NCBI RefSeq assembly: GCF_001277295.1
Contig: NZ_CP011456.1
Coordinates: 682,001-746,000 of the forward strand
Length of the DNA stretch: 64,000 nucleotides
Source: Anabaena sp. WA102
Lineage (GTDB): Bacteria; Cyanobacteriota; Cyanobacteriia; Cyanobacteriales; Nostocaceae
Reading direction: 5' to 3'
Below, in pieces: positions 35,572 through 46,054 of the stretch (within the stretch, counting starts at the first letter, position 1; every line of letters begins with the position of its first letter). A model generated the notes under the pieces. The model was not told where the DNA came from. It searched no databases and saw only the letters and a list, made by a program, of their open reading frames with translations. Both the position numbers and the translations under genes were made by a program.

Positions 35572-38500
35572 ATGTTTAGCAACTCTTTTCTCCGTCAAAC
35601 CGCGACAACTATTGTTTTTATTGATTCTTCTGTTTCCGACTATCAGACCCTACAAACAGGAGTTGTAGAGGGTGTAGAAACGGTGATTCTTTCCCGAAAT
35701 CAAGACGGAATTGAGCAAATTAGCCAAATTTTACAACAACATCCCCACATCACCACCATTCATATCCTTTCCCACGGTGCGCCGGGATGCTTGTATTTAG
35801 GCAATAGTCAATTAAACTTAACCAATATTCACAATTACACCCAACAGTTACAACACTGGCAACGTCAGAATATTTTACTCTATGGCTGTAACGTCGCTGC
35901 CGGGGACGCTGGGGAAGAGTTTATTAGAAAGTTACATGAGATTACCAACGCAACCATTAGCGCGTCAGCCACAAAAACGGGAAATGCAGCTTTAGGGGGA
36001 AATTGGGAGTTAGAGGTTAATATTCCTGAAAAGAAGGGGAAATCTCCGGTGTTTGGTGCAGACACTTTAGCTCGTTATCAGGGTATATTTGCATCCCCAT
36101 TTGCGACGATTTTAACGGCGGTTTATGGGCAATTAACTGCCTTTGCTGGGTTAGAAAGTTTTTGGCAGCGTTTCGATGAGGCTTTTGGTAGTCAATATAA
36201 TCGCGTCTTGGCTGAGTCGTTTCTTTCTCAATGGCAGATGGGTGATTTTAGCCAATTTCCCACGATTGAGGTGGTAAGTAGCGATGTTTTGGGCAGTGCC
36301 AATGGAGCTTACGCAATTAGCACGAATAAAATTTATTTATCAGGCCAGTTTGTGACAACGGCGAGTCAGCAGTCTTTATTAGCGGTGATATTAGAAGAAT
36401 ATGGGCATTTTGTGGATGCTCACATCAATACTTCGGATAGTGCTGGTGATGAGGGGGAATTATTTTCGGCTTTGGTGCGCGGGGTGAATTTAACTGCGTC
36501 TGATTTGGCTCGTATTCAAGCGGAAAATGATTATGCGGTGATTTCTATTGATGGGCAATCTATCACGGTTGAACAAGCGGCAACTCTGGTGGGTAAATGG
36601 GACAGATTAACGATAGCAAATGCGATCGCAATTGTGGGCAACTATGCTTATGTAGTGGGGGACAACTTAGAAGTCATTGACATTAGCAACCTATCTAGCC
36701 CTGTTTTTGTTGGAACTTATGAATTTACTGTAACTCAGGATAGTGCTGGGTATTACGCCAAGGATGTACAGATTGTAGGAAACTATGCTTATGTTGCTGC
36801 TTCAGGTTTTGGATTACAAATTCTGGACATCAGCAATCCCACAAATCCTACCCTTACAGGAACTTACAATACATCTGGTTCAGCTTCTGCGGTACAAGTT
36901 ATAGGCAACTATGCTTACATTGCCGATGGACAATCAGGACTACAAATCATTGATATTACCAATCCTTCTAATCCTACTCTCAAAGGAACTTACAATACTT
37001 CTGGTTCGGCTTCTGCGGTACAAGTTATAGGCAACCATGCTTACGTTGCCGATGAACAATCAGGACTACAAATTATTGACATCAGCAATCCCACTGCTCC
37101 CACCCTTAAAGGCAGTTACGATACTCCTGACCTTGCTTGGGGTTTACAGGTAGCTGGTAATTATGCCTATGTCGGTGATTGGAGATCGGGACTACAAATC
37201 ATTGATATCAGTAATCCTGCTCTCCCCCTTCTCAAAGCAACATACAAGCCTGATGACTTTTTTTGGGTAAAAAATATAAATGTGAGTGGTAATTATGCTT
37301 ATACTAGAGGACAGGTTATCGATATCAGCAATCCTCTTAATCCAATCAAAAAAGGTGATTACGCATCTAGCTGGCCTGATGGCATAGACGTTTCTGGCAA
37401 TAATCTTTATAATGCAGGCTCTGGGACTGGCTTGAATATTTTTGATATTAGTAATCCTGATTTTCCAGTCAAAAAAGGATTTTACGATACCTCAAGTGGG
37501 GAATCTGTAACGGTATGGGTATCGAATAATTATGCTTATGTTGGCAAAAATTCTTCGGGAGTACAAATTTTTGACATCAGTAATCCTTCTAGCCCAGCAC
37601 TAAAAAGTCACTATGGCTCCTACAACTCTACTCCCAATGTAAGTTTTAGTGCAAAAGACGTAGAGGTAGTTGGTAGTTATGCTTATATTGCTAGTTGGGA
37701 TCAGGGGCTAAAAATTCTTGATATTAGCAATCCCAATAATCCCATCTCCAAAGCAACGCTTGCTATTCCAGGTCAATATTACGGCACTACAGCTTTACGG
37801 GTAATCGGTAATTACGCTTATGTGACTAACATTAACTCAGGACTATCAATCATTGACATTACCAATCCTACGGCTCCTACTATCAAAGGAAATTATGCTG
37901 GTGAGGGTTATGATGTACAAATCATTGGTAACTATGCCTATATTGCTAATGGTTACTCAGGATTACAAATAGTTAATATTAGCAACCCAACGACTCCAAC
38001 CCTCATCAGCAATTTTTTGGGTAGTGGTAGTTATCGTCAGAGAGGAATAGAAGTTGTCGGAAACTATGCCTATGTCGCTAGTGAAACCCAGGGACTTTTA
38101 ATTATTGATATTAGCAACCCATCGGCTCCGACCCTTAAAGGAACTTACAATACACCTGGGGATGCGACCCGTGTATCTGTAGTGGGCAATTATGCTTATG
38201 TTGCTGATGGTATGTATGGGCTACAAATCATTAACATTAGTAATCCGACTAATCCGACTTTAGCAGGAAATTATGATACCTCTGGCTCTGTAGCTGATGT
38301 GAGGGTGATAGGAGATTACGCCTATGTTGCTGACGGAGATGGGGGGCTAAAAATTATTGATGTGAGTACGTTTACTAATCCTTCCATTAATCAAGCCCCA
38401 ACTGACCTTACCCTATCCAATAGCGCGATCACTGAGAACTTGGCAGTAGGAACAGCGATCGGCAGTTTTACCAGCACCGACCCAGATACAGGTAACAGCT

Positions 38501-39909
38501 TCACCTATAGCTTAGTTACAGGAACAGGTGCAACTGATAATAGTTTATTTGCTATTACCAATAATCAACTCACAACCAATTCTGTATTTGACTACGAAAC
38601 CAAAAACAGTTACAACATTCGAGTTAGAACCACAGACCAAGGTGGGTTATCCTTTGAAAAACAATTAACTATTGGAGTCACTGACCTTAACGAAGACGAA
38701 AGCTTCATCACCACACCCCAACAAGATATCATAGATGCTCAAGATGGAGACGACACCATCACCAGCACCTTTGCCAATTTACAACAAAACGACACCATCA
38801 AAGGTGGTAATGGCACAGATACTTTAATTATCACCGGCGGAACAGTTAATGATATTATCTCCATAGATACCAGTAACACCACCAATCAATTAGATATTCC
38901 TGGGACAACAGTATTCGGATTTGAACGCTTTGATTTAACTAGCTTTACAGGTACAGTCAGCTTTGATGGTACTACTGGTAATGATTGGGTTAAAGGTGGT
39001 ACAGGAAACGATGATTTAACCGGTGGAGATGGTAATGACTACTTGAACGGGGGAACAGGTACAGACCTTTTAATCGGTGGTAAAGGAAATGATACCTTTG
39101 TCGTAGACAATATTGGCGATAACATTGCTGAAGGTTTAAATGGTGGTATTGATACCGTTGAATCTTCTATCACTTGGACATTAAAAGCCAACTTAGAAAA
39201 CCTCACCTTAACCGGAACAACCGCTATTAACGGTACAGGTAATAACCTGAATAATATCATTACAGGTAACACTGGTAATAACGTTCTTAATGGTGGTGCT
39301 GGTGCAGATACCCTCATTGGTGGCGCTGGTAATGATTCCTACTATGTGGATAATACAGCAGATAGCATTACAGAAAATCTGAATCAAGGAACTGATACCG
39401 TTTTCAGCAGTGTAACTTACACCCTCACCACCAACCTAGAAAACCTGACTTTACAAGGAACAACAGCGATTAACGGTACAGGTAATGACCTCAATAACAG
39501 CATTACAGGTAATACAGCAGCTAACGTTCTTACAGGTGGTTTAGGAAATGATATCCTCACTGGTAATGCAGGTGCAGATACTTTAATTGGTGGTTTGGGT
39601 AATGATAGCCTGTATTTAGGTTTAAACGATAATGTTGTAGATAACGTTAATTACGTTCTTGGTGATGCTACAGATACAGTTTATCAATTTGTGCGCGGTG
39701 TCGGTGGTGATAAATTGAACTTTACAGGTATTGCCAATTTTGATGTAATTACATCAGGTACTTCTACATTAGTGCGAGTTGGGGATGGTATTGGTGGTAA
39801 TACTGGTTTTGGTACTGGTCAGTTATTAGTGACCTTATCAGGGACATCAGGATTTACCAGCGCCAATGCGAATATCAACCTCTTTGGTGGTAATTTCTTG
39901 TTCAATTAA
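35572..39909 (+). CDS. Giant DUF4347 / LVIVD-repeat / RTX secreted protein
   Basis: A 1445-residue multidomain protein. Order: an N-terminal DUF4347 domain (about 10-190; HILSHGAPGCLYLG and ILLYGCNVAAGDAG), a linker, about 14 LVIVD beta-propeller repeats (about 340-930; repeated VVGNYAYVADG, GLQIIDISNPTNPTL), one cadherin-like domain (about 940-1040; APTDLTLSNSAITENLAVG), then RTX Ca-binding nonapeptides (GGTGNDDLTGGDGNDYLNGG, about 1135-1345) and a C-terminal domain. No Sec signal peptide is seen, consistent with type I secretion of RTX proteins. Likely a surface or extracellular adhesin or enzyme-like protein. No T1SS genes are nearby. Confidence 0.85.
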   Translation: MFSNSFLRQTATTIVFIDSSVSDYQTLQTGVVEGVETVILSRNQDGIEQISQILQQHPHITTIHILSHGAPGCLYLGNSQLNLTNIHNYTQQLQHWQRQNILLYGCNVAAGDAGEEFIRKLHEITNATISASATKTGNAALGGNWELEVNIPEKKGKSPVFGADTLARYQGIFASPFATILTAVYGQLTAFAGLESFWQRFDEAFGSQYNRVLAESFLSQWQMGDFSQFPTIEVVSSDVLGSANGAYAISTNKIYLSGQFVTTASQQSLLAVILEEYGHFVDAHINTSDSAGDEGELFSALVRGVNLTASDLARIQAENDYAVISIDGQSITVEQAATLVGKWDRLTIANAIAIVGNYAYVVGDNLEVIDISNLSSPVFVGTYEFTVTQDSAGYYAKDVQIVGNYAYVAASGFGLQILDISNPTNPTLTGTYNTSGSASAVQVIGNYAYIADGQSGLQIIDITNPSNPTLKGTYNTSGSASAVQVIGNHAYVADEQSGLQIIDISNPTAPTLKGSYDTPDLAWGLQVAGNYAYVGDWRSGLQIIDISNPALPLLKATYKPDDFFWVKNINVSGNYAYTRGQVIDISNPLNPIKKGDYASSWPDGIDVSGNNLYNAGSGTGLNIFDISNPDFPVKKGFYDTSSGESVTVWVSNNYAYVGKNSSGVQIFDISNPSSPALKSHYGSYNSTPNVSFSAKDVEVVGSYAYIASWDQGLKILDISNPNNPISKATLAIPGQYYGTTALRVIGNYAYVTNINSGLSIIDITNPTAPTIKGNYAGEGYDVQIIGNYAYIANGYSGLQIVNISNPTTPTLISNFLGSGSYRQRGIEVVGNYAYVASETQGLLIIDISNPSAPTLKGTYNTPGDATRVSVVGNYAYVADGMYGLQIINISNPTNPTLAGNYDTSGSVADVRVIGDYAYVADGDGGLKIIDVSTFTNPSINQAPTDLTLSNSAITENLAVGTAIGSFTSTDPDTGNSFTYSLVTGTGATDNSLFAITNNQLTTNSVFDYETKNSYNIRVRTTDQGGLSFEKQLTIGVTDLNEDESFITTPQQDIIDAQDGDDTITSTFANLQQNDTIKGGNGTDTLIITGGTVNDIISIDTSNTTNQLDIPGTTVFGFERFDLTSFTGTVSFDGTTGNDWVKGGTGNDDLTGGDGNDYLNGGTGTDLLIGGKGNDTFVVDNIGDNIAEGLNGGIDTVESSITWTLKANLENLTLTGTTAINGTGNNLNNIITGNTGNNVLNGGAGADTLIGGAGNDSYYVDNTADSITENLNQGTDTVFSSVTYTLTTNLENLTLQGTTAINGTGNDLNNSITGNTAANVLTGGLGNDILTGNAGADTLIGGLGNDSLYLGLNDNVVDNVNYVLGDATDTVYQFVRGVGGDKLNFTGIANFDVITSGTSTLVRVGDGIGGNTGFGTGQLLVTLSGTSGFTSANANINLFGGNFLFN

Positions 39910-39959
39910 AACGAACTTTAGCTAGAAGACAGGGAATAAATTCTCTGTCTTCCTGATTT

Positions 39960-40054
39960 ATATTAAACACGGTTGAGACATGGACTTTTACAAAATTACG
40001 AAAAACCTAGATTTGTAGGGGTAAAGCAAGAGCTTCATTGGTGTCAACTTAACG
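39960..40054. repeat. 95-bp dispersed repeat, inverted copy of 25652-25746
   Basis: Includes the block ATTACGAAAAACCTAGATTT, present as its complement inside the 25640-25892 element; similarity spans the full 95 bp with a modest number of mismatches. One end is TATTAAACACGG, resembling the ends of the TATACT..AAACGG elements. Confidence 0.75.
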
Positions 40055-40066
40055 CAAAATCTTCAT

Positions 40067-40196
40067 CCCGCAGGAAACTCAAGTTCCTTGCTAATAGCGA
40101 AAGTCATCTAAAAGATGACTAAATACTAGGAAAATTCATTAGTCCGTTTTAACGGACTTGAGCTATGAGACAGGGAATTTATTCCCTGACGGGTGT
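40067..40196. repeat. Four-hairpin dispersed element
   Basis: Hairpins CAGGAAACTCAAGTTCCTTG, AGTCATCTAAAAGATGACT, AGTCCGTTTTAACGGACT and CAGGGAATTTATTCCCTG in the same order as the other copies, followed by CGGGTGTGGAAG as at 26020-26035. The 65-codon frame across it (40165-40362) is not convincing as a gene. Confidence 0.7.
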
Positions 40197-40375
40197 GGAA
40201 GCCAAACAAATAAGCCGTGTTAAGTATACATCATCACCCCATAATGTTTCGCTAAAAAACGCAAAAACGCCAACGGGAAAAAAGAGATTTATGGTATTGA
40301 CAAACAATTTTAAAAATGTTATCATAAAATTGATAAGGAAGAACTATCTTGTCGTTAATTAAGAATAGAATGACA

Positions 40376-40408
40376 ATATCCCCGACTTCTTTGAGAAGTC
40401 GGGGATAT
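40376..40408. repeat. CCCCGACTTCTT palindrome, short form
   Basis: ATATCCCCGACTTCTTTG then AGAAGTCGGGGATAT. It lies 18 nt past the stop of hom on the minus strand and could end its transcript. Confidence 0.85.
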
Positions 40409-40425
40409 TTTGATGTTTTTATGTT

Positions 40426-41766
40426 TCAAAGCACTCGTAATACGCTGGGAATACTGTCTATTGATTCCATTGCTTGAATTTCTGCCAAAGCTTGTCTAAA
40501 GTCCCCTTCCCGGACATTGTGGGTAACAACGACAATCTCGGCTAGTTCTCCCTGAAAACCAGTTTGGACCACTGATTCTAAACTCACGCCATAATTACCA
40601 AAACAAGTTCCCAGTCTACCAATAACTCCAGCTTGGTCTTTGCTGAGGAAACGGGCATAAAACCGGGTTACTAACTCGGAAATGGGGGTAATTTCCGAGT
40701 AATTTTGATGTCTACAAGCGAGGAGAGGATTTGGTTTAGCTGTATTAGTTTTCAGAGTAGCGACAAGATTCAAGATATCTGATGATACAGCACTGGCGGT
40801 AGCACCAGCCCCAGCCCCAGGACCGAATAACATCACTTGTCCTATCGGTTCTCCCTCAATCAGAATAGCATTGTAAACACCGTTAATACTAGCTAAAGGG
40901 TGGCTGTGGGGAACTAGGGTAGGATGAACTCTCACGGAAAGTTGGGAGTTATCTTCATCTAAATGTTGAGCTATTCCTAGTAATTTAATTACGAATCCTA
41001 ATTTAGCGGCATAGGCAATATCTGTTTTTGTAACTTGACGAATTCCTTCACAATGGACATCTTCCCGATTGATTCGCCCGTCAAATCCTAAAGATGCCAA
41101 AATAGCAATTTTATCTCCAGCATCTAAACCATCCACATCCGCTGTGGGGTCAGCTTCAGCATAACCCAATTTTTGAGCATCTGCTAAGACATGATCAAAT
41201 TCACTACCTTCTGTTTGCATCCTGGTGAGGATATAGTTGGTTGTGCCATTGACAATGCCCATGATAGCACTAATGCGATTAACGCTTAAAGATTGTTTCA
41301 GGGGTTGAATTACAGGAATACCGCCACCAACGGCAGCTTCTAGCAGCACATAGACACCCGCTTGATTAGCAGCGGTGAATATTTCGCCACCAAATCGAGA
41401 AATCACGGCTTTATTGGCAGTAACTACGTGCTTACCATTTTTAATAGCTGTCAAGATGAGTGTGCGTGCGGGTTCTAATCCCCCCATCAGTTCTACAACT
41501 ATATCTACGGCTGGATCATTAACAATTGCTTCTAAATCCGTAGTTATCACCTCTGGGGATAATTCTACAGCACGGGGTTTCGTGAGCGATCGCACACCCA
41601 CTCGATAGATTTCCATTTCCTGTAACAGCGGATGACGACCTACTTTGTCTTGCAACAGTTGTACTGTCCCCGTTCCCACCGTACCTAATCCAAGTATTCC
41701 TAATTTGACAGCCACAGATTTTGCACCCACATTAAATTTACATAAAACAATTGTAGGCAGAGCCAT
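40426..41766 (-). CDS. hom: Homoserine dehydrogenase
   Basis: NAD(P)H-dependent reduction of aspartate semialdehyde to homoserine, for threonine and methionine synthesis. It shows the Rossmann motif LGILGLGTVGTGTVQLL, the catalytic region (GIVNGTTNYILTRM, ADPTADVDGLDAGDKIAILA) and a C-terminal ACT regulatory domain (FYARFLSKDQAGVIGRLGTCF), so threonine feedback is likely. The first ATG (41766) lies in a palindrome GTAGGCAGAGCC.../AGCCCTACCTAC; GTG codons at 41730 or 41715, just before VAVKLGILG, may be the real start. Confidence 0.93.
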   Translation of the reverse strand: MALPTIVLCKFNVGAKSVAVKLGILGLGTVGTGTVQLLQDKVGRHPLLQEMEIYRVGVRSLTKPRAVELSPEVITTDLEAIVNDPAVDIVVELMGGLEPARTLILTAIKNGKHVVTANKAVISRFGGEIFTAANQAGVYVLLEAAVGGGIPVIQPLKQSLSVNRISAIMGIVNGTTNYILTRMQTEGSEFDHVLADAQKLGYAEADPTADVDGLDAGDKIAILASLGFDGRINREDVHCEGIRQVTKTDIAYAAKLGFVIKLLGIAQHLDEDNSQLSVRVHPTLVPHSHPLASINGVYNAILIEGEPIGQVMLFGPGAGAGATASAVSSDILNLVATLKTNTAKPNPLLACRHQNYSEITPISELVTRFYARFLSKDQAGVIGRLGTCFGNYGVSLESVVQTGFQGELAEIVVVTHNVREGDFRQALAEIQAMESIDSIPSVLRVL

Positions 41767-41846
41767 AAGCCCTACCTACTAATTATCTGCTTTTAATTGT
41801 CTAATAACCAATGACCAATGACCACTCACCATTGACCAATAACAAA

Positions 41847-43202
41847 TTAGTATGTTTCTACGTGCCAGCGGTGAGCTTTTTTTAGATCCTTTTGGTAATC
41901 ACTCCAAGTCACACCTTCCTTAGCAGCAGCAGCACTTAAAGCGGCATCAATGCCCTCTTCCATACCGCGCAAACCGCAGATGTAAGTGTGAGTTTTTTCG
42001 TTTTTAATCAACTGCCACAATTCATCAGCGTGTTCTGCAACTCGGTCTTGGATATACATTCTGCCACCTGCGGGGTTATTTTGTTCCCGGCTGATAGCAT
42101 AGGTAAGACGGAAGTTTTTGGGATATTTCTCTTGCATTGCTTCCAATTCTTCTTTGTAGAGAATATTGGGAGATGTTGGCACACCAAACAACAACCAGGA
42201 AAATCCTTTAAATTGATATTCTGGATTAGCTTTTCTTTCTGCATCCTTAAACATCCGCCACAGGTAAGTCCGCATAGGCGCAATACCTGTACCTGTTGCT
42301 AACATGATCACATTAGCTTCAGGATCTTCCGGCAATAACATTTCCTTACCAACAGGACCAGTGATTTTGACATCATCACCTGGTTTAATTTTAGTCAGAT
42401 AGGTAGAACAAACACCATAAACCGTTTCACCTGTTTCTGGATGCTTGTACTCTAACTGACGAACACACAGAGATATTGTTTTATCATCTAGATTATCGCC
42501 GTGACGAGTAGAAGCAATGGAGTACAGTCTGAGTTTTTCAGGCTTACCATTCTTATCTACACCAGGAGGAATAATCCCAATACTTTGTCCTTCTAAATAC
42601 CTCAAGTTGCCAGCAGACAGGTCAAACTTGAGATGTTGAACAATCCCAATTCCACCTTCTTTAACTAATGTTTCATTAGAAATACACTTACCAATAAACG
42701 GAGCATTAGGACGGTAAATGTTCACAGGAACATCAGCATGAGCATCTTTTTTGGCTTTTGCTTGAGTCATGGAGTTGCCTTTCTTATCCTTAGCTGGTGT
42801 TTTAGCAAAGCCTTTAGCTTCACTAACATTACTTACAGGTGTGGATTTGCCATGTTCATCTTTGTTAGCACTTACTTCAGCCGCGACTTCGCTGCTAACT
42901 TTAATGTCAGCAGTTGCCAATTCAACTTTTTCGTTAACTACTAAGTCAACTTTGCGATTGAGTTGCTGTAAAGCTGTAACAGATTGGATACTAACAATTT
43001 TACCGCCCAGGCGAGTGATCCGTCGCATTTCTTGATTCATGCGGTTGTAAGGTACTCTGATGAATACACTGCCACTTCTACGAATTTGGTAGTTGGTTTG
43101 ATCAGTTTCTTCAACCTGACGCAGACCCACCACTTCGTAAACGAAGACGCGGCTACCTGATTCTATATTGGCAGCACCCTCAACAGCACCTTGATTGTAC
43201 AT
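41847..43202 (-). CDS. petH: Ferredoxin-NADP+ reductase with phycobilisome linker domain
   Basis: FNR transfers electrons from ferredoxin to NADP+ at the end of photosynthetic electron flow. The 451-residue form has an N-terminal CpcD-like linker domain (about 5-75; SGSRVFVYEVVGLRQVEETDQ) that docks it to phycobilisomes, a variable Ala/Lys-rich hinge, then the FAD domain (RLYSIASTRHGD, GVCSTYL) and NADP domain (MLATGTGIAPMRTYLWRM, YICGLRGMEEG) with the C-terminal Tyr (HVETY). I start at MYNQGAVEG, as in Anabaena PetH; a GTG 12 nt upstream is possible. The internal Met before TQAKAKKDAH is where the short FNR isoform of other cyanobacteria could begin. Confidence 0.96.
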   Translation of the reverse strand: MYNQGAVEGAANIESGSRVFVYEVVGLRQVEETDQTNYQIRRSGSVFIRVPYNRMNQEMRRITRLGGKIVSIQSVTALQQLNRKVDLVVNEKVELATADIKVSSEVAAEVSANKDEHGKSTPVSNVSEAKGFAKTPAKDKKGNSMTQAKAKKDAHADVPVNIYRPNAPFIGKCISNETLVKEGGIGIVQHLKFDLSAGNLRYLEGQSIGIIPPGVDKNGKPEKLRLYSIASTRHGDNLDDKTISLCVRQLEYKHPETGETVYGVCSTYLTKIKPGDDVKITGPVGKEMLLPEDPEANVIMLATGTGIAPMRTYLWRMFKDAERKANPEYQFKGFSWLLFGVPTSPNILYKEELEAMQEKYPKNFRLTYAISREQNNPAGGRMYIQDRVAEHADELWQLIKNEKTHTYICGLRGMEEGIDAALSAAAAKEGVTWSDYQKDLKKAHRWHVETY

Positions 43203-43214
43203 TCCTTCTAACAC

Positions 43215-44271
43215 TCCGATATTTACTTAACCGTTTATCAAAAAAAAATCATTCCCATCCTTATGCGAGGTTTAGTTTACCGGATTTTCGGATCACAAAA
43301 CTAGCCATCTGGGAAAACGACATCATTTATGATGATGCCTTGCTCAGTACACTCGCCCAAGACCAGTAGGCATGGCAAAAAACACACCTGTTCACCTTCT
43401 AAATTAGAGGATAAGTCTTTGCGAGAATGTTAATAGTGAATCACTTTAATCTTTTTTTCTCGAACTACATAGTTTTAGGCTTGTTAATCAAATATTCTAC
43501 TGCATATTGATCCTGCAAAAATCCTGGGTTTGCAAAAAAAGCTTTTTGATTTCTAAAACTACCAGTACCATCTTACCATGACGGTGCAGTAACGGACTTT
43601 ATTAATAATCAATTTTATATAGGACTCCTATTTGATTTTTAAACAAGACTCAATAGGTATCAATTCTGTCTTTCCTGTTCCCTGTTCCCTTTTCCCTTTT
43701 CCCTTTTCCCTGACCACACAAGTAAATTCACAGAATCAAACCGGATTCCTATAGGTACAGTACATTCCAGGTAAATTAAGTACAGTGTTAAAATAATACA
43801 TGAATTTAGCGTAGTGCGAGTTGAGCCATACGCCACGCTGTACTATCAAATACTCACAAGCTTTCTTCCTTCTTCCTGACTGGTAACAGAGGGACTTGTA
43901 CTGAGTTTGTCGAAGTCAGCCGAAGTGCTAACTCCTATTTTCTCTCAAATCTAAAAAAATGTATCATCTATGGCAGAATGTTAAACAGATAATTGCTAGG
44001 GAACTAGATTCGTTCTTAAGGTAAATCTTGTGAGAGTACACCCCATTCTGTTAAAATTTAGGGCAACACTAAGATTAAATACTTACCAGCCATAAAATTA
44101 GGCTAATTAGGACGAGTAACTGCTATAGGCGTACAAGTTATTTGTTGAAATCTGTCATCGTTATGCTGGATAGCCAGAACGTAGGACAATACCGTTGGGG
44201 TAAGCTCCTAGATTCAGAATCTGCTGTGAGAAAAATTATTGATTGACACATTTAGTATTTAGAGGGAATTT
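43215..44271. other. 1-kb divergent spacer between petH and prk
   Basis: No gene found on either strand. It contains the petH promoter near 43220-43500 and the prk promoter near 44100-44270, a TGTTCCC/TTTTCCC heptamer array at 43675-43712, and a short GAGCTTGTCGAAGT-like spacer repeat around 43897-43920. I could not pick out a convincing NtcA box or -10 element by eye. Confidence 0.5.
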
Positions 44272-45273
44272 ATGACTAAGCCGGAACGCGTGGTACTAAT
44301 TGGAGTAGCCGGAGACTCTGGGTGCGGTAAATCTACGTTTTTGCGTCGGTTGATTGATTTATTTGGCGAAGAATTTATGACAGTTATCTGTTTAGATGAC
44401 TATCATTGCCTAGATCGTAAACAACGTAAAGAAACAGGCATAACTGCACTTGACCCCAGAGCAAATAACTTTGACTTAATGTATGAACAAATTAAGTCTC
44501 TTAAAGAAGGTCAGGCGATTCATAAGCCAATTTATAACCATGAAACTGGCATGATTGATCCACCAGAATGGATTGAGCCAAATCATATTATTGTTGTAGA
44601 AGGGCTGCATCCCTTGTATGATGAACGAGTAAGAGCGCTTCTAGACTTCAGCGTTTATTTTGATATCAGCGATGAAGTCAAAATTGCTTGGAAAATTCAA
44701 CGCGATATGGCTGAAAGAGGTCACCGCTATGAAGATGTTCTAGCACAAATCAATTCTCGTAAACCTGATTTTGAAAAATTCATCGAACCACAAAGAGAAT
44801 TTGCTGACGTGGTTCTGCAAGTATTACCCACAAACTTAATTAAAAACGATACAGAACGTAAAGTTTTACGGGTACGGATGTTACAACGGGAAGGTAAAGA
44901 AGGCTTTGAGCCAAGTTACCTGTTTGACGAGGGTTCAACGATTCAGTGGACTCCTTGCGGACGCAAACTGACCTGTTCTTACCCCGGTATGCAGCTTTAC
45001 TACGGTACTGATGTTTACTATGGTCGTTACGTCTCTGTTTTAGAAGTAGACGGTCAATTTGATAACCTCGATGAAGTAATTTACATCGAAACTCATTTGA
45101 GCAAAACATCCACCAAATATCAAGGTGAGATGACTCACTTGTTACTACAACACCGTGAATATCCAGGCTCTAATAATGGTACTGGTTTATTCCAAGTATT
45201 GACAGGGTTGAAAATGCGTGATGCTTATGAGCGATTGACAGCTAAAGAAGCAAAATTAGCAGTTCAAGTCTAA
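44272..45273 (+). CDS. prk: Phosphoribulokinase
   Basis: Calvin-cycle kinase: ribulose 5-phosphate + ATP to ribulose 1,5-bisphosphate. It has the P-loop GVAGDSGCGKSTFLRR, the CLDDYHCLDRKQRKETGI segment and VVEGLHPLYDERV. Cys18 and Cys40 match the redox-regulated pair that lets thioredoxin and the CP12-GAPDH complex switch the enzyme. At 333 residues it is full length. AGAGGGAA lies before the ATG. It sits alone, followed by tandem repeats. Confidence 0.97.
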   Translation: MTKPERVVLIGVAGDSGCGKSTFLRRLIDLFGEEFMTVICLDDYHCLDRKQRKETGITALDPRANNFDLMYEQIKSLKEGQAIHKPIYNHETGMIDPPEWIEPNHIIVVEGLHPLYDERVRALLDFSVYFDISDEVKIAWKIQRDMAERGHRYEDVLAQINSRKPDFEKFIEPQREFADVVLQVLPTNLIKNDTERKVLRVRMLQREGKEGFEPSYLFDEGSTIQWTPCGRKLTCSYPGMQLYYGTDVYYGRYVSVLEVDGQFDNLDEVIYIETHLSKTSTKYQGEMTHLLLQHREYPGSNNGTGLFQVLTGLKMRDAYERLTAKEAKLAVQV

Positions 45274-45329
45274 AACAGCAGTTTGTGTCAAAGTTCAGGG
45301 GGAACAGTTAAATATGTTCCCTCTTTTTT

Positions 45330-45760
45330 GTCAGAATCACGATGTCCAGGATTTCAGGATTTGCAGGATGGTTATTTGGATATTATTTTGAGATTAGCAG
45401 AATTAAGTGAATATTTTGTCTGAATCAGGATGTCCAGGATTTGAGGATTTGCAGGATGGTTATTTGGATATTGTTTGATTGTGGCAGAATTAAGTGAATA
45501 TTTTGTCTGAATCAGGATGTCCAGGATTTGAGGATTTGCAGGATTGTTATTGGGATATTATTTGATTGTGGCACGTAGGGGCGCAGGGACTGCGCCCTCC
45601 ATTGTATTTCATTAGAGCGAGAATTGCTGTATTGTTTGATTGTGACAGAATTAAGTGAATATTTTGTCTGAATCAGGATTTCCAGGATTTGAGGATTTAC
45701 AGGATTGTTATACTCAAAACGGCTAGAACTTGGACTTTTTTATAATACAACGAATAGGCT
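45330..45760. repeat. 87/88-bp tandem repeats with nested insertions
   Basis: Four units begin at 45330, 45418, 45505 and 45666 with GTC(A/T)GAATCA and contain the GATGTCCAGGATTT / GAGGATTTGCAGGAT core. The first two spacings are 88 and 87 bp. The third unit is enlarged by about 74 bp containing a GTAGGGGCGCAGG/CTGCGCCCTC palindrome, and the fourth is cut by the element at 45709-45839. No coding potential seen; the 45274-46054 gap holds no gene. Confidence 0.8.
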
Positions 45761-45839
45761 CAAAGCCTCTCCCCGTTGCGGGGAGAGGTTTATAAGAGGG
45801 GTTTCATATTTGGTTAAACTATAAACCGTTTGCAGTATA
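45709..45839. mobile_element. TATACT..AAACGG MITE-like element
   Basis: 131 bp with imperfect 14-bp inverted ends TATACTCAAAACGG and CCGTTTGCAGTATA. It encloses a CCTCTCCCCG/CGGGGAGAGG palindrome (45766-45788). It interrupts the fourth unit of the tandem repeat. A second copy lies at 59338-59436. Confidence 0.65.
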
Positions 45840-46054
45840 TTTGAATATTATTTGATTGTGACAGAATTAAGGATTATAAGGATTATGATGATGAGTGAAA
45901 AAGAATATTTTGTAAATGCCTAAAATAAACAACATTCTCTAAACACTAGAATACCGAAAATTCCTAGATTAATTCAACAATAACATCCTGTGCATCCTTT
46001 AATCGGTGGACATTATCTCGACTTCGCTCGATAACCACCTGATTCTGACAAAAT

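Noticed and set aside
40165..40362. Possible 65-residue protein
   Set aside because: Its first third is translated from the four-hairpin element and no ribosome-binding site or family pattern is seen.
45330..45760. Tandem repeats behind prk as a CRISPR or iteron-type origin
   Set aside because: Unit length is 87-88 bp with no unique spacers, the order is disturbed by insertions, and no replication gene is near.
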